This document shows, piece after piece, positions 45,353 to 55,100 of a stretch of 64,000 nt of DNA. Location of the stretch: assembly GCA_965222505.1 (NCBI GenBank), contig OZ244956.1:4526001-4590000 (forward strand), in the 5' to 3' direction. The notes beneath the pieces are model-generated. The model was not told the origin of the DNA. It saw nothing but the letters and a program-made list of their open reading frames with translations, and ran no database searches. Position numbers and translations under genes: made by a program. The stretch's first letter is position 1; each line of letters begins with the position of its first letter. This DNA comes from G965222505 sp965222505 (lineage in GTDB: Bacteria; Bacteroidota; Rhodothermia; Rhodothermales; DATKEJ01).

Positions 45353-45497
45353 GTTCTATGTTCTACGTGCGACGTTCTACGTTTCTCTACCCTGTACGGC
45401 TAGCATTTCGATAGGGATACGTTCTCGGTCAACACGCACTGCTGGAAATGCTCCAATCGTACAAGTTGGCCCTAACGTAGAACGCAGAACGTAGAAC
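45353..45497. repeat. Heptad element G, filling the MoxR-DUF58 gap, ending 3 bases before ATG
   Basis: GTTCTAT, GTTCTAC, GTGCGAC, GTTCTAC and GTTTCTCTAC (45353-45390) face GTAGAAC, GCAGAAC, GTAGAAC (45477-45497) across an 86-base spacer. GTGCGAC is a word of element C. It starts one base after the MoxR stop. Confidence 0.8.
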
Positions 45498-45500
45498 GGT

Positions 45501-46814
45501 ATGTATCTACCCGCCCGGCTTTTTCAACTTATTGCCCTGGATGTGGCGCTGTTTTTGGTGGCGTATTTCATCCCGGCGTTGCTGTTTCCGGCGCAGTTGC
45601 TGTTGGTCGGGACGGGGTTGGCGTTGGGGTTGGATGTGGTGTTGCTGTTTCGGGGTGGGGAAGCGGTTACAGGGGAACGGGAGGTACCCACCCGGCTTTC
45701 GAACGGGGATGAGAACGAGATCACGCTTCTCCTGTGGCAGGGCTATCCGTTTGATGTACACCTGGAGGTCATTGATGAATTGCCGGTCCAGCTCCAGGTG
45801 CGCGATCAGCGCATGACCTTGACGCTCCCAAAAGGGGAGACGCGGACCCTGAGATACATCATCCGGCCGACGGCACGCGGTGAATATGACTTCGGCCATG
45901 CCAACGTGTATGTGGCGAGTCCGCTGGGGTTGATCCAGCGCCGGTACCGGGTGGCGGAACCACAAACGGTGCCGGTGTATCCATCCTTTCTCCAGATGAA
46001 CAAGTACACCCTGATGGCAACGTCCGACCGGCTCCAGGAGATGGGTGTTAAACAGATCCGCCGGGTCGGGCACACGATGGAGTTCGACCAGATTCGGCCC
46101 TACGTCAAAGGCGATGATTACCGTACCATCAACTGGAAGGCCACCGCAAGAAGTAGGCACCTGATGGTCAACCAGTATCAGGATGAACGGGCGCAACATG
46201 TCTATTGCCTGATCGACATGGGGCGGGTCATGCAGACGCCCTTTGCCGGATTGAGCTTGCTCGATTATGCCATCAACGCGGGGCTCGTGCTTTCCAACGT
46301 TGCGCTTCGTAAACAGGACAAGGCCGGCCTCATCACCTTTGCCGATACCGTGGAAACCGTTGTGCCTGCCACCCGGAAACCTGGTCAGATGGCCCGCATC
46401 ATGGAGGCCCTCTACCGGTTGGATACGGCGTTTAAGGAATCCAGCATGGCCCGGTTGCACGCGCTGGTCCACCGCCGGGTGACGCACCGGAGCCTCCTGC
46501 TGTTGTTCACCAATTTTACCACCCTGGCCGGCATGCGCAGGCAATTGCCTTACTTAAGAAGTCTGGCCGCCCGACATTTGGTGGTCGCGGTGTTTTTTGA
46601 GAACACCGAACTGCGTACCTTGTTAGCCGATGCCCCGACGGAAACCGAAGGGGTCTACATCAAAACCATTGCTGAAAAATTTGCCTTCGAGCAACGGGAG
46701 ATCGTAAAGGAGCTGAACCGCTACGGCATCCAGGCGTTACTCACCCCGCCAGAAAACCTCACGGTAGGGGCCATCAATCAGTACCTTGAAATCAAAGCAA
46801 GACGGATGATATAA
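45501..46814 (+). CDS. DUF58 domain protein of the MoxR cluster
   Basis: The 437-residue protein has two N-terminal membrane helices (about 7-45), a beta-sandwich-like part (about 60-190) and the DUF58 domain. The hallmark is GDDYRTINWKATARSRHLMV (about 206-225), followed by a vWA-like core (VYCLIDMGRVM, KAGLITFADTV, LLLLFTNFTTL). The DxGxxM-like metal site (D238, G240, M244 region) is a MIDAS-like variant. DUF58 proteins partner with MoxR ATPases. It is the last gene of the cluster, and a palindrome-rich intergenic region follows. Confidence 0.93.
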   Translation: MYLPARLFQLIALDVALFLVAYFIPALLFPAQLLLVGTGLALGLDVVLLFRGGEAVTGEREVPTRLSNGDENEITLLLWQGYPFDVHLEVIDELPVQLQVRDQRMTLTLPKGETRTLRYIIRPTARGEYDFGHANVYVASPLGLIQRRYRVAEPQTVPVYPSFLQMNKYTLMATSDRLQEMGVKQIRRVGHTMEFDQIRPYVKGDDYRTINWKATARSRHLMVNQYQDERAQHVYCLIDMGRVMQTPFAGLSLLDYAINAGLVLSNVALRKQDKAGLITFADTVETVVPATRKPGQMARIMEALYRLDTAFKESSMARLHALVHRRVTHRSLLLLFTNFTTLAGMRRQLPYLRSLAARHLVVAVFFENTELRTLLADAPTETEGVYIKTIAEKFAFEQREIVKELNRYGIQALLTPPENLTVGAINQYLEIKARRMI

Positions 46815-46874
46815 TGTTGGGGCGCTCACAGGAATAGTTTCGAGACCGCATCGCGGGTTGCGTTTTGGCTGCTT

Positions 46875-47061
46875 GCTGGTTGTCCGTTGTGCGCTCGCGG
46901 ATGACCAGGAAAACCGCAAAGCGGAAGGTCATTTCGGCGCTCGCTGGTTGTTCGTGGTTGAGCGATTGGAAGTAACCCTTCACTATGCTACAACCAGCCT
47001 GCAAAGCAGGCGTACCACAAGCGAACGGAGTGAGCGTACAACAAACGAGCGTAGCGACTAA
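46875..47061. repeat. Composite palindromic cluster in the DUF58 - FG-GAP intergenic region
   Basis: GCTGGTTGT occurs at 46875-46883 and 46943-46951 and its complement ACAACCAGC at 46990-46998. Hairpins are ATGACC...GGTCAT (46901-46932) enclosing CCGC-AAA-GCGG, and GCCTGC-AAA-GCAGGC (46997-47011). The remainder is GAGCG/ACAAC-rich sequence (GTGAGCGTACAAC, AAACGAGCGTAGCGA). No gene is supported in 46815-47084. Confidence 0.7.
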
Positions 47062-47084
47062 CGCAGTAAACAACTAACATTCCT

Positions 47085-50000
47085 TTGACTATAAAATGCT
47101 TATCCCTGGGCCTGGCATTGGTCCTGATCTTGATTGCCCTGCCCGCCCCGGCCCAAACCTTCGTTGAGGTATCCGATCGCATACAGGGGCAACCGGCCGG
47201 ACAGGCTTCGATTCTGGGAGCTGGCATCCTGGACCTCAACCAGGACGGGCGGATCGACCTGTACCATCCCGGCAAGTGGTATCTGCAAAATGAAGCCGGG
47301 CTCTTCGTGAGCAGCCAACACAAGTACCGAATGGAAGAAACGGGCCTGCAACGGTTTCCCAACCTGTTCGGGGCCTCCACCGCCGAAGGGCGGACCGTGA
47401 GCGGGGTGCTCTTTGCCGATACCAACAAAGACGGTTGGCTGGATGTGTACTTTCCAGACGTCGACGGCATTGACCTGCTCACGGAACGAGGCCAAGTGCG
47501 GGGGTACTATTACACCGGCACCGACGGGGGCCAATTCACCTTTGCCAATGTATCCACCAGCCTGTTTGCCGAAGACCTGCAACAGGGCAGCGTGTGGGGA
47601 GATTTCAACAACGACGGCCACCTGGACCTGATGGTGAGCCGTGCCCTCGATATTCGAGGGGAAGTACAACTGCTTCTCAACGACGGCCAGGGCCAATTCC
47701 AGTTCCAGCTTGCCACAGAAGAACGGCTGGGCCGGCCTCGCGGATGTGCTGGTGCCGACTATGACCACGACGGCGACCTCGATGTGTTCTGCATCGGTTT
47801 TGACAATGGCAACCCAGACCGGGCGGGCAATACCCTGCTGCAAAATCAGGGCGATGGCAGCTTCACTAATGTGGCGCCGGTCCTGGGCCTGGACAACGAC
47901 CGAAACGGCTGGGGCGTCTTGTGGCTCGATTTCGACAACGATGGTTGGGAAGACCTCTTCCTAACCCACACAACACCCTTACAGCCAGATGACCCGCGCT
48001 CGGCCCGTAATCAACTCTTTCGCAATGACGGCCAGGGGGGCTTCGAAAACGTTACCTCTCAAGCCGGTGTGGGCGGGGAAGACGATGTCAACCACTATGC
48101 TGCCGCCGCCGCCGATTACGACAATGACGGCTGGGTGGACCTCCTGGTGGTGCAGGACGGCCCCAACACCCTCTACCACAACAACGCCGACGGCACCTTC
48201 ACGGCAATGGACCTTGGCCTGGATCAGCGCAACGGGGTGGCCGTCACCGTGGGGGATGTCAACCAGGATGGCTGGATCGACCTCTTCATGCCTGCCGGAG
48301 GACGCAACCGGCTGTGGTACAACGCAGGCGGGCCACATACCTGGTTGCAGGTCCAATTGCAGGGGCAGACGGCCAATGCGTCCGGCATCGGGGCACGGAT
48401 TGAGGTGTATGCCGCCGGAAACCGCCAAACCCGAACCCTCCATGCCGGAGAAAGCCTGAACAGCCAGGGCCACAACCTGACCGCGCATTTCGGCCTGGAA
48501 CTGGCCGCCCAGGTGGATTCCCTCTTGATCTACTGGCCGGGCGGGGCCGTGGAACGGTATACAAACATCGCCGCCGGGCAAACCCTGCGGATTGTAGAGG
48601 GGCAGGGCCGCAATACACCCCCTTTGCCCTTCCAGGCGGTCTCGCCGGTGGATGAAGTGGAGCTTGCGCAAGATACCCCCGAAGTGACCTTCACCTGGGA
48701 GCCGGCCTCAGATGCCGAACTCGATGCCGTAACGTACACCTTCTTCCTGACAGGGTTGGGCCAAAACATCCGCGAAGAAAACCTGACCACGCCGGAATTT
48801 ACCGTCGATGTGAGCGGCTTTGAACCGGGCTTTTCCTATTCCTGGACGGTCAGCGCGCAGGACGCCTACGGCGTACGTAGTATGGGGCCGCCACACACCT
48901 TTCGGTTGGGGGCCTCGCTGGTATTTCCCCAGTTGCCGGTGCTAGCGGCCTATCCCATCGAAGCCACCCGGTTGGGCTCGCTGGAACTTCAAGACTATGA
49001 CACAGACGGCGACCTGGACCTCCTCATGACCGGTCAGTCCAACACCTTCGGGCCCATCATCAGACTGTACGAAGGGGTCGAAGATGTCTTTGCCCAACCC
49101 CCTGCCTGGGTCTACCCCGAACGGGATCTGTCTCCCATCCAAACCGTTGTACGCGGCGATGCCAAATGGGGGGATTACGACGGCGATGGCGATCAGGACC
49201 TCGTGGTGGCCGGGATTTTTGCCGAAACCACGCCCGTTACCGCGCTATGGGAAAACGACACTTTCTTCTTTGAGGTCAACAATTTCTTTGTCCCCGGCAT
49301 CTACAACGGCACCATGGCCTGGGGGGATTATGATGCCGACGGCGACCTCGACCTGGCCGTAGCCGGGGCCACCAGCATGGAGCCGCCGTACACGCCCATT
49401 ACCCAGATTTTCCGTAACGACCTCGTCACCGAAGTTGACCCCCCGTTTCGGTTCTTCACCGACACCGAGATTGAACTGCCCGGTGTGATGCACAGTCAAC
49501 TCGAATGGGTGGATCTGGATGGCGATGGGGACCTGGACCTCTCGCTCATGGGCGAAACCGAAGCCGGCGCCCTCATCACCCGCATCTATCAGTATGAAGA
49601 CGGGGCGTTTATCGAATCCGAAGATACCCTGTTGGGGATGGCCTACGGCTCCCTGGATTGGGCCGATTACGACTACGACGGAGACCCCGACCTCCTTCAA
49701 ACTGGAGCCGTCCTGGGACCCGGGCTCCTCGAAGGGGTCACCCGGCTGTACCGCAATGACAACGGACGGCTTACGGCGGTCCCTACCGATTTGCTCGGCG
49801 TGGCGTTCGGGGGGGCGCAGTGGGCCGATTACGACGGCGATGGCGACCTCGACATTATCCTGAACGGGACGGTGCAACTGCTGCAACCGCCCGTCGGCTG
49901 GATCTATTTTAACGAAGGCGGACGGTTTATCCCGACCTTGCCCCTCATCGGCCTGGCCTTCGGCGATCTGGAAACCGGTGATATGAACCTGGATGGTGAT

Positions 50001-50117
50001 CTCGACATTATCATGACCGGACTGGGTAGCGGCGATACAGCCTTGCTCAATTTCTGGTCCAATCCCGCCGTGCCAGATGTGATACCCGTACCTGACGACG
50101 GTGGAGGACCAAACTGA
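47085..50117 (+). CDS. Secreted FG-GAP/VCBS protein with ASPIC/UnbV module and two seven-bladed propellers
   Basis: The 1010-residue protein must start at a TTG (47085), since a stop lies just upstream in frame; the resulting MTIKCLSLGLALVLILIALP leader ends APAQT. The first half has seven D-x-D/N-x-D-G repeats (DLNQDGRIDL, DYDHDGDLDV and others), predicting a seven-bladed integrin-like propeller. An ASPIC/UnbV module (about 405-510, GIGARIEVYAAG, AHFGLE, WPGG) and a fibronectin-like segment follow (about 515-610). Seven more Asp-rich calcium loops then make a second propeller. It ends DDGGGPN with no type-A sorting domain. The next gene overlaps its stop (TGATG), so translation is coupled. 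Confidence 0.88.
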   Translation: MTIKCLSLGLALVLILIALPAPAQTFVEVSDRIQGQPAGQASILGAGILDLNQDGRIDLYHPGKWYLQNEAGLFVSSQHKYRMEETGLQRFPNLFGASTAEGRTVSGVLFADTNKDGWLDVYFPDVDGIDLLTERGQVRGYYYTGTDGGQFTFANVSTSLFAEDLQQGSVWGDFNNDGHLDLMVSRALDIRGEVQLLLNDGQGQFQFQLATEERLGRPRGCAGADYDHDGDLDVFCIGFDNGNPDRAGNTLLQNQGDGSFTNVAPVLGLDNDRNGWGVLWLDFDNDGWEDLFLTHTTPLQPDDPRSARNQLFRNDGQGGFENVTSQAGVGGEDDVNHYAAAAADYDNDGWVDLLVVQDGPNTLYHNNADGTFTAMDLGLDQRNGVAVTVGDVNQDGWIDLFMPAGGRNRLWYNAGGPHTWLQVQLQGQTANASGIGARIEVYAAGNRQTRTLHAGESLNSQGHNLTAHFGLELAAQVDSLLIYWPGGAVERYTNIAAGQTLRIVEGQGRNTPPLPFQAVSPVDEVELAQDTPEVTFTWEPASDAELDAVTYTFFLTGLGQNIREENLTTPEFTVDVSGFEPGFSYSWTVSAQDAYGVRSMGPPHTFRLGASLVFPQLPVLAAYPIEATRLGSLELQDYDTDGDLDLLMTGQSNTFGPIIRLYEGVEDVFAQPPAWVYPERDLSPIQTVVRGDAKWGDYDGDGDQDLVVAGIFAETTPVTALWENDTFFFEVNNFFVPGIYNGTMAWGDYDADGDLDLAVAGATSMEPPYTPITQIFRNDLVTEVDPPFRFFTDTEIELPGVMHSQLEWVDLDGDGDLDLSLMGETEAGALITRIYQYEDGAFIESEDTLLGMAYGSLDWADYDYDGDPDLLQTGAVLGPGLLEGVTRLYRNDNGRLTAVPTDLLGVAFGGAQWADYDGDGDLDIILNGTVQLLQPPVGWIYFNEGGRFIPTLPLIGLAFGDLETGDMNLDGDLDIIMTGLGSGDTALLNFWSNPAVPDVIPVPDDGGGPN

Positions 50118-51982
50118 TGGACCAACGTAGTGTACTGATCGCAGTGATGCTGTTCCTGGGGGCCTATTCGGCCACCTTCGCGCAACCCTTTACCCTGACT
50201 ATCATCCCGCAAGACCTCCCCGCTGTCAAATCGGGCGATGTAGCGTGGGGCGATGTGGACAATGACGGCGATCTCGATCTCTTTTTGTCCGGCATTGCCG
50301 AAGCCGGGCGGGTGGTGGCCGGGCTCTACCGAAACGACGGCGTGGACCCGGATACGGGTCGGCTGCGGATGGTGGAAGCCGGTACCATTGAACCCTTCTG
50401 TTTTAGCAGTATCGCCTGGGGCGATTATGACGGTGACGGCGATCTGGACCTCGCCCTGATCGGTAGCCTCAACGGAGTGGTGCCGTATGTACCCGTGAGT
50501 CGGCTCTACCGGAACGAAGGGGGGATACTGGTGCGTGTGGATGAAGTAGACTTTATCCAGCTTCACAGCGGAGCTGTGGCCTGGGGAGATGTAGACAACG
50601 ACGGGGATCTGGACCTCTTGATATCCGGTTCTCCTGCAGAATTTCCGCCCTTTCAGGCTGTAACCCGTCTGTACCGAAACGCTGGAGACGGCACCTTCAC
50701 CGATGCCGAAGTGCCCCTGACCGGCCTGGCCTTCGGTACCGCCCGCTTTGCCGATTACGACGGCGATGGTGACCTGGACCTGATCCATACCGGCGCCAAC
50801 ACGAACGGCTTTAAGACCCAACTCTACCGAAACGACACGGCATCCGGCATCCTGGCCCTGAACCTGGTGGACATTGACCTCCCTGAATGGGCCTTCAGCG
50901 ATGCCGACTTCGGCGATTATGACCGTGATGGCGACCTGGACCTGTTGATCAACGGGGCCGAACGGGACGGGTTCAAGGTGTTCTCCGGCATCAGCCGGTT
51001 GTACCGCAACGACGGTGGCGATCAATTTTCTGAGACCGAGTTACCCCTGGTACCCACGCTCTCCGGCGGGGCCCAATGGGGCGATTATGACAACGACGGT
51101 GACCTGGACCTGCTGGTGATGGGGGCAGAAGAACCCTTCGGCAAGTATGCCGCCCGTGTGTATCGCAACTCGGGAGACGGCACGTTTAACGAACAAATGC
51201 TCCTGGTTGGCCTGGTATTAGGCCGCGCCGACTGGGCCGATTATGACCGTGATGGCGACCTCGACCTGATCACCATCGGTCGGGTCAGCCTGGGATCGGC
51301 GGTAACGGCACTGTACCGCAACGACCGGACCCCCTTGCCGCAGGATGTGATTCCGGAAGCACCGACGGTCTTGCCGGTTTCGGTTGAGGACGGTACCGTG
51401 ACCCTGGCCTGGGAAGCCATCGAAGCCACGCGTCCAGCCTTGCAGCACCCGACGTATAACCTGTATGTGTGGAACGAAACCAACCAGTATTCAGCCATGC
51501 CTGCTCATGCTGATCCAGCCACCGGCTTGCGCCGCATTGCCGCCCCCGGCAATGTGCGTCACCACACAACCTGGACCTTGAGCCATCTGGAGGCGGGGAG
51601 GTACCAATGGGGTGTGCAGGCCGTTAGCGGTGCGTTTGTAGGATCGCGGTTTACCGAGGGTGGCACGTTCATCGTGGAGCCGACGGCTGTAGGAACGGAA
51701 GCCGGGGCAGATCTACCAGCCACATATGCCCTGCATCCCGCCTACCCGAACCCTTTTACCTTAGAAGCAAACATCCGGTATGATCTGCCCAAACCGGGCA
51801 GCGTGCGGATGCACGTGTATGATGTGCTGGGTCGGCACGTCCAGACGCTGGTTGAGGGTGATGTAAACGCTGGCGTACATACCGTATCCTGGCAGGCCGA
51901 TCACGTTGGAGCCGGGGTGTATTTTCTTGTGATGGAGGCCGGGGGCCGTCGGTTTACCCAGTCTGTATTGCGGATGCATTAG
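50117..51982 (+). CDS. Secreted FG-GAP/VCBS seven-bladed propeller with C-terminal sorting domain
   Basis: The 621-residue protein starts at an ATG overlapping the TGA of the gene before. Its signal peptide ends ATFAQP. Seven D-x-D-x-DG-D-L-D-L loops (DVDNDGDLDL, DYDGDGDLDL, DYDRDGDLDL and others) form one propeller. A fibronectin type III-like segment (about 425-525, TVTLAWEAIEATRPAL) follows. The tail (about 540-621) is a type-A sorting domain (HPAYPNPFTLEANIRYDLP, YDVLGRHVQTL). It is probably exported by type IX secretion and anchored or released at the surface, with its upstream coupled partner. Confidence 0.88.
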   Translation: MDQRSVLIAVMLFLGAYSATFAQPFTLTIIPQDLPAVKSGDVAWGDVDNDGDLDLFLSGIAEAGRVVAGLYRNDGVDPDTGRLRMVEAGTIEPFCFSSIAWGDYDGDGDLDLALIGSLNGVVPYVPVSRLYRNEGGILVRVDEVDFIQLHSGAVAWGDVDNDGDLDLLISGSPAEFPPFQAVTRLYRNAGDGTFTDAEVPLTGLAFGTARFADYDGDGDLDLIHTGANTNGFKTQLYRNDTASGILALNLVDIDLPEWAFSDADFGDYDRDGDLDLLINGAERDGFKVFSGISRLYRNDGGDQFSETELPLVPTLSGGAQWGDYDNDGDLDLLVMGAEEPFGKYAARVYRNSGDGTFNEQMLLVGLVLGRADWADYDRDGDLDLITIGRVSLGSAVTALYRNDRTPLPQDVIPEAPTVLPVSVEDGTVTLAWEAIEATRPALQHPTYNLYVWNETNQYSAMPAHADPATGLRRIAAPGNVRHHTTWTLSHLEAGRYQWGVQAVSGAFVGSRFTEGGTFIVEPTAVGTEAGADLPATYALHPAYPNPFTLEANIRYDLPKPGSVRMHVYDVLGRHVQTLVEGDVNAGVHTVSWQADHVGAGVYFLVMEAGGRRFTQSVLRMH

Positions 51983-52161
51983 GCCGTATTTGTAGTGATT
52001 GTTTCAGCGATCAACTCCTGAAGTTGCGGAGCGCACACGCTACAAACAGGTGAGGCTGAAAGGGGGTAGGGGCCAACTGACCGGTTTGGGGCTTGCAATC
52101 TGGTCGGCTTTGATGCATCTTTCAGACCTGCCTGCTCCTGTTGATCTTCATCACCGCGCAC

Positions 52162-55100
52162 ATGTACCGTGTTCTGTTCTTCGGTCTGTTTGTTGTTGGG
52201 CTTTTCCTCGGATTGGTCTCCCGAGACGAGGGCACGCCACTGGCCCCGGCCGAAGCTCTTAAATCGTTTCAACTCGAAGACGGCTTCCGCATTGATCTGG
52301 TGGTGGCCGAGCCGCTGGTGCAGGACCCCGTGGCGATGGAAGTGGATGAACAGGGCCGGTTTTATGTGGTGGAAATGCCGGGGTACCCGCTGGATGTAGG
52401 GGGTTCTGGAAAGGTGAAATTGCTCACCGATACCAACGGCGACGGCCTGCCCGATAGTGCCACGGTATTTGCCGACCACCTGACGCTTCCCACCGGCATC
52501 ATGCGCTGGAAGCGTGGCATCCTCGTCACGGATGCACCGGACGTGCTCTACCTCGAAGATACAGACGGCGATGGCCGGGCCGATGTGCGCAGGCCCGTCC
52601 TGACCGGCTTTGCCCGGTCCAATCCCCAACACAATTTCAACACGCCGATATTCGGACTGGACAACTGGATTTATCTTGCCAATGAGGGGACCATCTGGTG
52701 GACCGAAAAATTTGCCGAGGCTTTCGGGGGGCGAGGGGCGGAGGTCTTCTTTCCGGACGCGCCAGATGGGCAGAGGCTGGGACGGAACGGGATGGATCGC
52801 AATGTGCGGTTCAAGCTGGACCCCTACGCCATTGAAACCCGTTCCGGCTATTCCCAATTTGGCCATACCTTTGATGCCTGGGGGCGGCATTTTATGGTCA
52901 ACAATGCCAATCGGCAGCGGCACGAGGTAATTGCCGCACCTTATTTTGCGCGCAACCCCAACCTGCCGGTGGCCCGCGCCATGCAGGATACACCGGAAGG
53001 CGGGAGTCCAGGCACCGTGTACCCCATCACCCGAAACCCCCAACATCAACTGCTCACGGACCGGGGCGTGTTCACCTCGGCCTGTGGCATCACGTATTAC
53101 CTCGGTGGGGCCTTTCCAGAAGCCTATAACAACGCCACGTTTGTGGCTGAGCCCGTCCACAACCTGATTCATGTGGACCAGGTGGTAGCGGAAGGGGCCA
53201 CGTTCATTGCCCGGCCCATGCACGAACGCCGGGCCTTTCTGGCCTCAACCGATCCCTGGTTCCGGCCCGTCAATTTCTACATTGGTCCGGATGGGGCCTT
53301 GTATATGATCGATTATTACCGGCAGATTGTGGAGCATCCGGAGTGGATGGATGACGAAACTGCGGCCTCCGGAACCATCTGGAACGGGCAGTCGCACGGC
53401 CGGATTTACCGAATTGCCCGGGCGGATGCGCCGGACATGGATTGGCTTGGGAATATGGATGTATTGGATGAGCCTTCCTTGGCGCTGGTAGATCTGTTGT
53501 CCCATCCCAACATTTGGTGGCGGCGCACGGCCCAGCGGTTGTTGATGGATCACCGGGATGCAGGCATGGTTCCGTTATTGCAAGACCGGAGTACCAACCA
53601 GACATCGGCGGAGGGGCGGGTACATGCCTTGTGGACCCTCGACGGTTACGGGGCACTTACGGAAAATCAGATCCGAACGGCGTTGCAGGATGCAGCACCC
53701 GGCGTGCGGGAAAACGCCGTCCGCTTGGCTGAGCACCACCTGGCCGCTATGCCCGGATTGGCCTCCGCGCTTTTGGCCCTCGAAGCCGACCCCGATCCGA
53801 AGGTCCGGTTTCAGGTGTTAAATACGCTGGGATTGGTGGAGGGCCTTGAGGCCCGGGCCGTCCGGCATCGGCTGTTGCTGCGGGACATGGCCGATCCGTG
53901 GGTGCAAATCGCCGCACTGCTCGGTGAACCTGCCGAGGCCGCCTATGTATTTGAGGAATCGTTGGCTGCGTTGCGGCATGCGGAGCACCCGGCCCGGTAC
54001 GCCTATCTACAACAGGTTGCCGCGCTGGTGGGGGGGCAGGCATCGGCTGAGGGGGCGCAGCGATTGGTCAGTAGGATTACAGGCGAATGGCAGGCGGGTC
54101 GCTTTCCAGAATGGAGCGTCCCGGCTCTGGCCGGACTGGCCCAGGGGCTCAGACGAAATGGCCCCGTAACGCGCACCCTGAAGCCGGAGGTCACCGGGTT
54201 GTTTGATTTGTTTTTGGGATTAGCTGAACCCAAAGACCGGGAAGCGGTATGGGCTTTGCTGGAGAAAACAGGCGTGCCCGCCTCGGAGGATTGGATGCCG
54301 GTGGTGTCCGTTGTAGCGGATTCGGCAGCCTCGGCTACGCTCCGGCGAGATGCCTTGCAGTTGCTGGCGCTCACAGATCCTGCCCCCTACGAAGCTACAC
54401 TCCGTAGCCTCTTGCACCCGTACACAGATGCCGATGTGCAGGTCGCTGCTGTGCACACGATGGGCCGGATCCGAGGCGTAGCCCCTGCGGATACGCTGTT
54501 GGGCCTGTGGGCACAGTTAACCCCCTCCGTACGGGATGCCGTCGTTGACGTTTGTATGCGAAGCGGCGACCGGATGGCGCGGTTGCTGGAAGCCCTCGAA
54601 GCCGGTATCGTGCAGCCATCAGCCATTGGATGGGATCGCACGGTAGTCCTCATGCGAGATACCCAGGGCGAGGTGCTGGAACGGGCGCGGGCCTTGCTCA
54701 GCGAACAGGGCCAGGTGCGGGCGGATGTGCTGGTCCGGTACCAGGGGGTGTTGGAGCGGACTGGTTCGGCAGAAGCAGGCCGAGAAGTATTCGTGCGGGT
54801 GTGTGCGACCTGCCATCAGGTAGGGGGCCAGGACGGAATTGCTTTCGGGCCGGACCTAGCCACCGTGCGGCATTGGTCCCACGCAGCCCTACTCACGGAC
54901 ATCCTGGATCCGGGCCGCACCCTGGCCGACGGCTACGAAGCCTGGACGGTCACCCGCATCGACGGCCAAACGATCAGTGGTGTGGTAGCCGCCGAAACCC
55001 CGACCACAATCACCCTCGCCCAGCCCGGTGGGGTAGCACTTTCCATCGCACGGGCCTCAATCGCGCAGATGCAAGCCGCCAACCAATCTGCCATGCCCCC

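Noticed and set aside
45507..46544. Long minus-strand open frame opposite the DUF58 gene
   Set aside because: DUF58 motifs are clear on the plus strand; the antisense product has no recognisable domain.
46858..47061. 67-residue ORF rich in RTTSERSERTT
   Set aside because: The residues are translated palindromic repeat; there is no ribosome site or domain.
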